From Paludibacter sp963678465 (GTDB lineage Bacteria > Bacteroidota > Bacteroidia > Bacteroidales > Paludibacteraceae), in the NCBI GenBank assembly GCA_963678465.1, contig OY782858.1:1-64000 (forward strand): a DNA stretch of 64,000 bases. Direction: 5' to 3'. A model generated the notes under the pieces. The model did not search any database, had not been told where the DNA came from, and was given only the letters and a program-made list of their open reading frames with translations. Made by a program: the position numbers and the translations under genes. Positions 59,566 through 64,000 of this stretch are shown in pieces. The first letter of the stretch is position 1. Every line of letters starts with the position of its first letter.

Positions 59566-59857
59566 AATGTTGATTTTCAAATATTTTGTCATTTATTTGA
59601 AATGTGAAAAATAATTTACTTTGTCTGAAATAATTTTTTTGTTAATACCACAATTTTTAGTTCGCGATATTTATATGACTTTATCAATTAAACTTTCAAT
59701 GTATTGTAAAAACATTTCTTTGTGTGTAATGTTTAGATGTTGCTTAGGTGTGATTCTTCAGTGTTAGATAATGAGCCCGGAATCACTTGCGTCTTCCTCT
59801 TTTTGATAACAAAAAGAAAGATATCGTAAACATATACACATGAAAATTTGAAGATAT

Positions 59858-60592
59858 ATGCTTGTAATTTACTCTCATTTACATAGACCATCGTTTAATC
59901 TGGCGGCAGAAGAATATATTTTTTCGCGTCAGGCAGAGGACGTGTTATTTTTGTATGTCAACGATTCAAGCGTTATTTTAGGCTCAAATCAGGTGCTGGT
60001 GAATGAGGTGGATGTTACATTTTGTAACGACAATAGAATTTCTGTTTTGCGAAGGGTATCTGGTGGGGGAGCGGTTTATCATGATGCTGGTAATCTGAAT
60101 TATAGCTTTATTTCTACCATAAGAGAAGGAAAACCGGTTCTAAGCTCCGATTTTTTATTGCCTGTTGTTGATGTTTTAAAGTCGATGGACATACCGGTAG
60201 AAATAGGTAAACGCAAGGATTTGTGGCTTCCTGGTGGTTATAAAGTGAGTGGAACTGCTTCGCACATAAGTAAAAACCGTCAGTTGCATCACGGAACTTT
60301 GCTATACGATGCTAACATTGAGCAACTTCAAAAGTCGCTGACTGTAAAGGAAAAAGACAATAACCTGAAGGGAACAGCTTCGGTTCCGAGTGTTGTGAAA
60401 AATATTCGAACCTTTCTGGAAGAACAAACAGGAGAGGCTCCCGGAAAGCACGATTTTTTCGATATGTGTATCAAAAATTTTTCGGAATACTACGGAACTT
60501 CGGTTCAGTCACTCGCTCAGGCCGATGTGTCCGAAATTATATCGCTTGAAAATCATAAATATACTCAGAGTGAATGGAATTTAAGGAAGTGA
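59858..60592 (+). CDS. lplA: Lipoate-protein ligase family protein
   Basis: 244 residues, biotin/lipoate ligase fold. RRVSGGGAVYHDAGNLNYSF (about 68-87) is the lipoate-binding signature, followed by Lys-containing KVSGTASH (about 129-136). It attaches lipoate to dehydrogenase or glycine cleavage proteins. It is shorter than E. coli LplA and lacks its C-terminal accessory domain, as in LipM/LplA-like proteins. Unlinked in function to the PUL. Confidence 0.85.
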   Translation: MLVIYSHLHRPSFNLAAEEYIFSRQAEDVLFLYVNDSSVILGSNQVLVNEVDVTFCNDNRISVLRRVSGGGAVYHDAGNLNYSFISTIREGKPVLSSDFLLPVVDVLKSMDIPVEIGKRKDLWLPGGYKVSGTASHISKNRQLHHGTLLYDANIEQLQKSLTVKEKDNNLKGTASVPSVVKNIRTFLEEQTGEAPGKHDFFDMCIKNFSEYYGTSVQSLAQADVSEIISLENHKYTQSEWNLRK

Positions 60593-60692
60593 ATTCGTTT
60601 TTTTGTAATTGATTCTTTTTGAATCATAAGCTGCCCGATATACATTGATTTGATGAGGTGGGCGGATTCCCCGCAAAAATAATATTAAGAAA

Positions 60693-60731
60693 AAAGGCAG
60701 TTTAGTATCCTGAAGATATTAAACTGCCTTT
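60693..60731. terminator. Bidirectional terminator between lplA and ald
   Basis: A 17-bp stem with one G-U pair (arms 60693-60709 and 60715-60731, loop CTGAA), with A-rich and T-rich flanks, between convergent genes. Confidence 0.85.
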
Positions 60732-60752
60732 GCCATAAAAAAAGATTTTGAA

Positions 60753-61835
60753 CTACAATCCAAATGTTTCGGCTACTGCCTGACACACTACTTTGCCATT
60801 CACTATATTAAGTCCTTTTTGCAGGTCTTCATTTTCTTCGCATGCTTTTTCCCAACCCAAATTAGCCAGCTTAACTGCGTAAGGCAACGTGGCGTTGGTA
60901 AGTGCCAGTGTGGAAGTAAATGGAACTGCTCCGGGTATATTGGCCACACAGTAATGTTGTATGCCTTCAACCTGATAAACGGGCTCAGCATGAGTGGTAG
61001 GTTTTGATGTTTCGAAACAACCTCCCTGATCAATAGCCACATCCACAAGAACTGAACCTGGTTGCATTAGTTTAAGCATTTCGCGTGTGATCAAATGCGG
61101 GGCTTTAGCTCCCGGAATGAGTACTGCACCTACTACCAAATCGGTAAGTGGCAGAATTTGTTCAATATTATATTGTGAGGACATAACGGTGTCGACATTC
61201 GCGGGCATAATCTCGCTCAGGTAGCGCAATCGTGGTAACGAAATGTCCATAATTGTCACGTGTGCGCCCAGTCCGGCAGCCATTAGAGCGGCGTGTGTGC
61301 CTACAACTCCGCCTCCCAATACAAGTACATTTGCTGCTTTTACACCTGGTACACCGCCCAACAGTATGCCTTTTCCTCCTTTTGGTTTCTCGAGGTACTT
61401 TGCACCTTCCTGTATCGACATGCGGCCTGCAACTTCCGACATAGGAATCAACAAAGGTAAACTGTTGTTCACTTCCACGGTTTCGTAAGCCAAACAAACG
61501 GCTTTGCTTTTTATCATTGCATTGAGCAATTCTTCGTTGGAAGCAAAATGAAAATAAGTGAAAATAAGTTGATTTGGACGTATTAAACCATATTCCTGAG
61601 GGATTGGTTCTTTAACTTTCATAATCATGTCGGCGATATCGAACACTTCTTTTGCTGTGGAGAGGATATGCGCTCCGGCATGAAGGTATTGTTCGTCGCT
61701 AAGACCGCTGTTCAGTCCGGCATTTGTTTCTACATAAACGCTGTGTCCGTTTTTTACCATTGTCTGAACTCCACCAGGAGTTAGCGCAATACGACTTTCG
61801 TTGTTTTTAATTTCTTTAGGTACTCCAATTTTCAT
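60753..61835 (-). CDS. ald: Alanine dehydrogenase
   Basis: 360 residues. The N-terminal KIGVPKEIKNNESRIALTP block with Arg15 and the Lys in MKVKEP (about 73-75) are substrate-binding. The NAD Rossmann loop is VLVLGGGVVGTHAALMAAGLG (in part at about 171-190). The catalytic His is in YFHFAS (about 96). It interconverts alanine and pyruvate with NAD. A single-gene unit. Confidence 0.93.
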   Translation of the reverse strand: MKIGVPKEIKNNESRIALTPGGVQTMVKNGHSVYVETNAGLNSGLSDEQYLHAGAHILSTAKEVFDIADMIMKVKEPIPQEYGLIRPNQLIFTYFHFASNEELLNAMIKSKAVCLAYETVEVNNSLPLLIPMSEVAGRMSIQEGAKYLEKPKGGKGILLGGVPGVKAANVLVLGGGVVGTHAALMAAGLGAHVTIMDISLPRLRYLSEIMPANVDTVMSSQYNIEQILPLTDLVVGAVLIPGAKAPHLITREMLKLMQPGSVLVDVAIDQGGCFETSKPTTHAEPVYQVEGIQHYCVANIPGAVPFTSTLALTNATLPYAVKLANLGWEKACEENEDLQKGLNIVNGKVVCQAVAETFGL

Positions 61836-62224
61836 GTGTGATGTGATTTTTTTTTTGATGAATAAATTTTGAGTTAACTGAATGTATGAAATTGAAATGT
61901 TGTATTAAAACGCTGTAAATATACAAGAATGGTTTTAGATTGCAACTACATTTTGGTATAAATATTTAATGTCGGAATAAATATTTTGTAAATAACAGAT
62001 ATATAGCTACTTATATCTATTGTTCGTTTTTGATTGCAGACGTGGAAAAAGCTGTTTTTTGCATGAAAAATTGAGTTTTTTCCTGTTAAAACAGCATTTT
62101 TATAATAGAAATTAAAATTCTGATTTCAAATCGAAAGTATGGGTGCAAGGGTTGCTAAATCGCTTACAATGTTAGTCCTTTTATTGCTTAATGGGAACAG
62201 CATTTAATTGGTGTTTTTTTACTA
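61836..62224. other. Gene-free stretch between DUF4249 and ald genes
   Basis: AT-rich, with T-runs. I see no promoter of the TAnnTTTG type, no hairpin with a convincing stem and no RNA gene here. Confidence 0.5.
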
Positions 62225-63268
62225 CTAATAGCCTCCGTAACCACTGTATAGCGTATACGATAAAGGCATCCGGATTACAGTAATGGATGTATTATAAGCT
62301 CCCAAAATACCGATGCCATTCACTATGTTGTTATAGATTTGGACTGGTTCGGAGAAAATCTCAATATATGCATTGTTTTTTGCCCGACTATTCAAATAGT
62401 AATAGTAGGCAGGAGAGATGCTTTCGATATTAATGAATATCTCTTGTTTTATGGTAGTTGGACTCCAGGGGTCGTCTTTTGGTTCTTTACCCGGAAAATA
62501 ATTATACTGAAATGTGGAAATAGAGAATGTTAAACCGTAGGTTTTCCCATCGAACAGATTGTCGTTGAATTCGTGATAGTAGTTGGTGTTTTCTTCCTCG
62601 AACAATTCGGTTTCGCTGGTTGAACCAAAAACAAGGTCTTCGGAGTTAAAATAAGTATTGTGCTCTGAGTAAGTACCATTGTCGTAGTAGCTTCTGTGTT
62701 TGACTTTTAATCGATAGAAATTTTTATAATTTGCACGATCGGCAATGTTGATTGTGAATTTGATTTTTTTTTCAGAGATTGTGCCTACGGTATCAGTATT
62801 CAAATATCCTTCATCGTTGTAAGATCCGGAATAAATGAGTGGAGATGTTTTTGTTGTCGTTGAGGTAGTGTCGACCGATGTAATGCTTGCCGTGACAGGT
62901 ATTTCGGTTGAGCTGTATACATTATCGAATTCATTGTTACGAGCGATAATTTTTATAATATCTCCCGGAAATGGTTTGTAAGTTCCAGTATAATATCCGT
63001 TTCCGGTAGAATTTAAAGCTTCGATCAGTTTATCATTGGCATAAAGTTGTACTGTAGCGTTTGTAATGGGATCAAATGGTCCATCGATATCAAGAAAGAA
63101 TTTACTTTTTGTAATATGTACTTTTACTGTCGAATCCGGATTCAATATACTGTTGATGACCATCGAAGGAGCTGTTTCTTTTCCGTTGAATTTTATTTCG
63201 GTTTCGCACGAAACAATAAAAACGGTTAGCAGTAAAGTTATGGCGAGTTGAATATATACGTTTTTCAT
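62225..63268 (-). CDS. DUF4249 outer membrane lipoprotein
   Basis: 347 residues with lipobox Cys at about 21 (VFIVSCETEI). The opening (APSMVINSILNPDSTVKVHITKS) and the following carboxypeptidase-regulatory-like domain (about 60-130) are DUF4249-typical. These lipoproteins partner TonB-dependent receptors much as SusD partners SusC. It lies 15 bp downstream of the receptor gene. The cargo is unknown. Confidence 0.82.
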   Translation of the reverse strand: MKNVYIQLAITLLLTVFIVSCETEIKFNGKETAPSMVINSILNPDSTVKVHITKSKFFLDIDGPFDPITNATVQLYANDKLIEALNSTGNGYYTGTYKPFPGDIIKIIARNNEFDNVYSSTEIPVTASITSVDTTSTTTKTSPLIYSGSYNDEGYLNTDTVGTISEKKIKFTINIADRANYKNFYRLKVKHRSYYDNGTYSEHNTYFNSEDLVFGSTSETELFEEENTNYYHEFNDNLFDGKTYGLTFSISTFQYNYFPGKEPKDDPWSPTTIKQEIFINIESISPAYYYYLNSRAKNNAYIEIFSEPVQIYNNIVNGIGILGAYNTSITVIRMPLSYTLYSGYGGY

Positions 63269-63283
63269 TTGTAAATCAATGTT

Positions 63284-64000
63284 TTAAAATTTGTAAGCAT
63301 AGCTAATAGAAGGGATGATAGTGAAAATAGTTAGCTTTTTAAATACCTTTCTTTCATTCTCCTGACCTGTTGCTTCTACATAGTCGTATTCGGTAGCTGC
63401 ATAAACTAAAAATGGATTCTTCTGATTTGTAGCGTTGTAAATGCTAAAGTTCCATGTGCGAATTCCATGTTTCTTTTGTTTGTGGAAATTAACGCCTACA
63501 TCCAAACGCATGTAATCCGGAAGTCGGTAATTGTTTCTTTTGCTGATATGTGGTATTGAATTGTAATAATTATATGATCCCTGATTGTTGTCGATAGCTG
63601 CAGCCGAATAATTTTGAAGTGCTAAAGATCCACTGTTGCCGGTGCCATACACCCAGGTGCCGGCGACATCAATTTTCTTGTTGAATTTATGCGAAACAAC
63701 AAGGCTTACATCGTGGCGACGATCGTATTTAGCAGGAAAAACTTCACCGTTGTTGAGTTCTTCTCCGGGCCGGTCAAACAGACGTTCGGATTTAGCCCAG
63801 GTATATCCTAACCAACCTGTAGTTTTTCCTATCGTTTTCTGAGCTAAAAATTCTACTCCGTACGACCAGCCACGTCCAACACTTACTTTGTCTTCCCAAC
63901 CGGTATTGGAACCCATAAAAGTAGAACCATCCTTGTATTCGAGCAAATTATCCATCGATTTATAATAACTTTCTATTGATAAATCAATAAAATTGAGTAG
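63284..64000 (-). CDS. TonB-dependent receptor, C-terminal part (cut by window end)
   Basis: The frame stays open to 64000; the ATG at 63955 is internal. The visible 239 residues are outer membrane beta-barrel strands (WSYGVEFLAQKTIGKTTGWL, GYTWAKSERLFDRPGEEL, KYDRRHDVSLVVSHKFNKKI) ending in an aromatic Phe (SYAYKF). It is the partner of the downstream DUF4249 lipoprotein. The substrate is not visible here. Confidence 0.85.
   Translation of the reverse strand, partial: LLNFIDLSIESYYKSMDNLLEYKDGSTFMGSNTGWEDKVSVGRGWSYGVEFLAQKTIGKTTGWLGYTWAKSERLFDRPGEELNNGEVFPAKYDRRHDVSLVVSHKFNKKIDVAGTWVYGTGNSGSLALQNYSAAAIDNNQGSYNYYNSIPHISKRNNYRLPDYMRLDVGVNFHKQKKHGIRTWNFSIYNATNQKNPFLVYAATEYDYVEATGQENERKVFKKLTIFTIIPSISYAYKF

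Larger units (their letters stand above)
59354..59857. other. Intergenic stretch between GntR and lipoate ligase genes
   Basis: It holds the GntR promoter (59422-59451) and one operator (59554-59565). I see no gene, no RNA and no clear promoter for the plus-strand lipoate ligase gene. Confidence 0.65.

Noticed and set aside
1..64000. CRISPR array, rRNA genes, complete insertion sequence or prophage
   Set aside because: No regularly spaced repeats, rRNA sequence, full transposase or phage structural genes were seen.

Overview
The window (about 38-40% GC by eye) reads as a chromosomal segment of a Bacteroidota bacterium, most likely order Bacteroidales. Evidence: TAnnTTTG-type -7 promoter elements, often with an upstream TTG; a SusC/SusD pair; several type IX secretion C-terminal sorting domains; DUF4249 beside a TonB-dependent receptor; and MalQ with N-terminal starch-binding domains. 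The species cannot be named from the sequence alone.

Layout. (1) 1-2442, plus strand: small metal/redox proteins coupled by ATGA overlaps (zinc ribbon, metallo-beta-lactamase fold enzyme, DUF5320-like, NifX-like, C-GCAxxG-C-C protein) with a thioesterase gene broken by an in-frame TAG. (2) 2689-5201, minus: ECF sigma factor, small membrane anti-sigma candidate, Spy-like protein, EF-hand-loop protein and DUF2202 lipoprotein. (3) 5374-22898: housekeeping genes (thioredoxin, FAD/NAD oxidoreductase, cls, ribD, prmC, a second ECF module, malQ, purM, fabH, rpmF, DUF177, histidine kinase, era, sdaA) with tRNA-Pro, tRNA-Cys and two identical tRNA-Val genes. (4) 22918-59353, minus: a 36 kb polysaccharide utilisation locus (PUL) for alginate or a related, probably acetylated, polyuronate. 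(5) 59858-64000: lipoate ligase, alanine dehydrogenase, a DUF4249 lipoprotein and the C-terminal end of its TonB-dependent receptor.

The PUL has four gene blocks. Block D (58350 to 47959) holds susC, susD, a surface lipoprotein, a PL6 lyase and a lyase-GH88 fusion. Block C (45113 to 39561) holds a jelly-roll lyase, a GH2 enzyme, a secreted sugar-isomerase-like protein and an esterase. Block B (39416 to 27890) holds a PL6 with InlB repeats, a multidomain esterase, an acetylesterase, a PF05426 lyase, an unknown beta-sandwich protein and a third PL6. Block A (27780 to 22918) holds PL17, KdgF, a hexuronate-type MFS transporter and a DEH-reductase-like SDR. The presumed flow is extracellular cutting and deacetylation, SusCD import, periplasmic PL17/GH88 trimming, MFS uptake, KdgF ring opening and SDR reduction to KDG. 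KDG kinase and KDPG aldolase are not in the window.

The most distinctive signal is a repeated palindrome, TTGGTNNACCAA, seen as paired sites at the promoters of blocks A, B and D and as a single site upstream of the FadR-type GntR regulator (59353). In blocks B and D the inner site overlaps the -7 element in exactly the same way; in block A one site covers the -33 element. This looks like a complete local regulon. An AT-rich insertion (about 45114-47958) with four unrecognised small genes and an IS1595-type transposase remnant separates blocks D and C.
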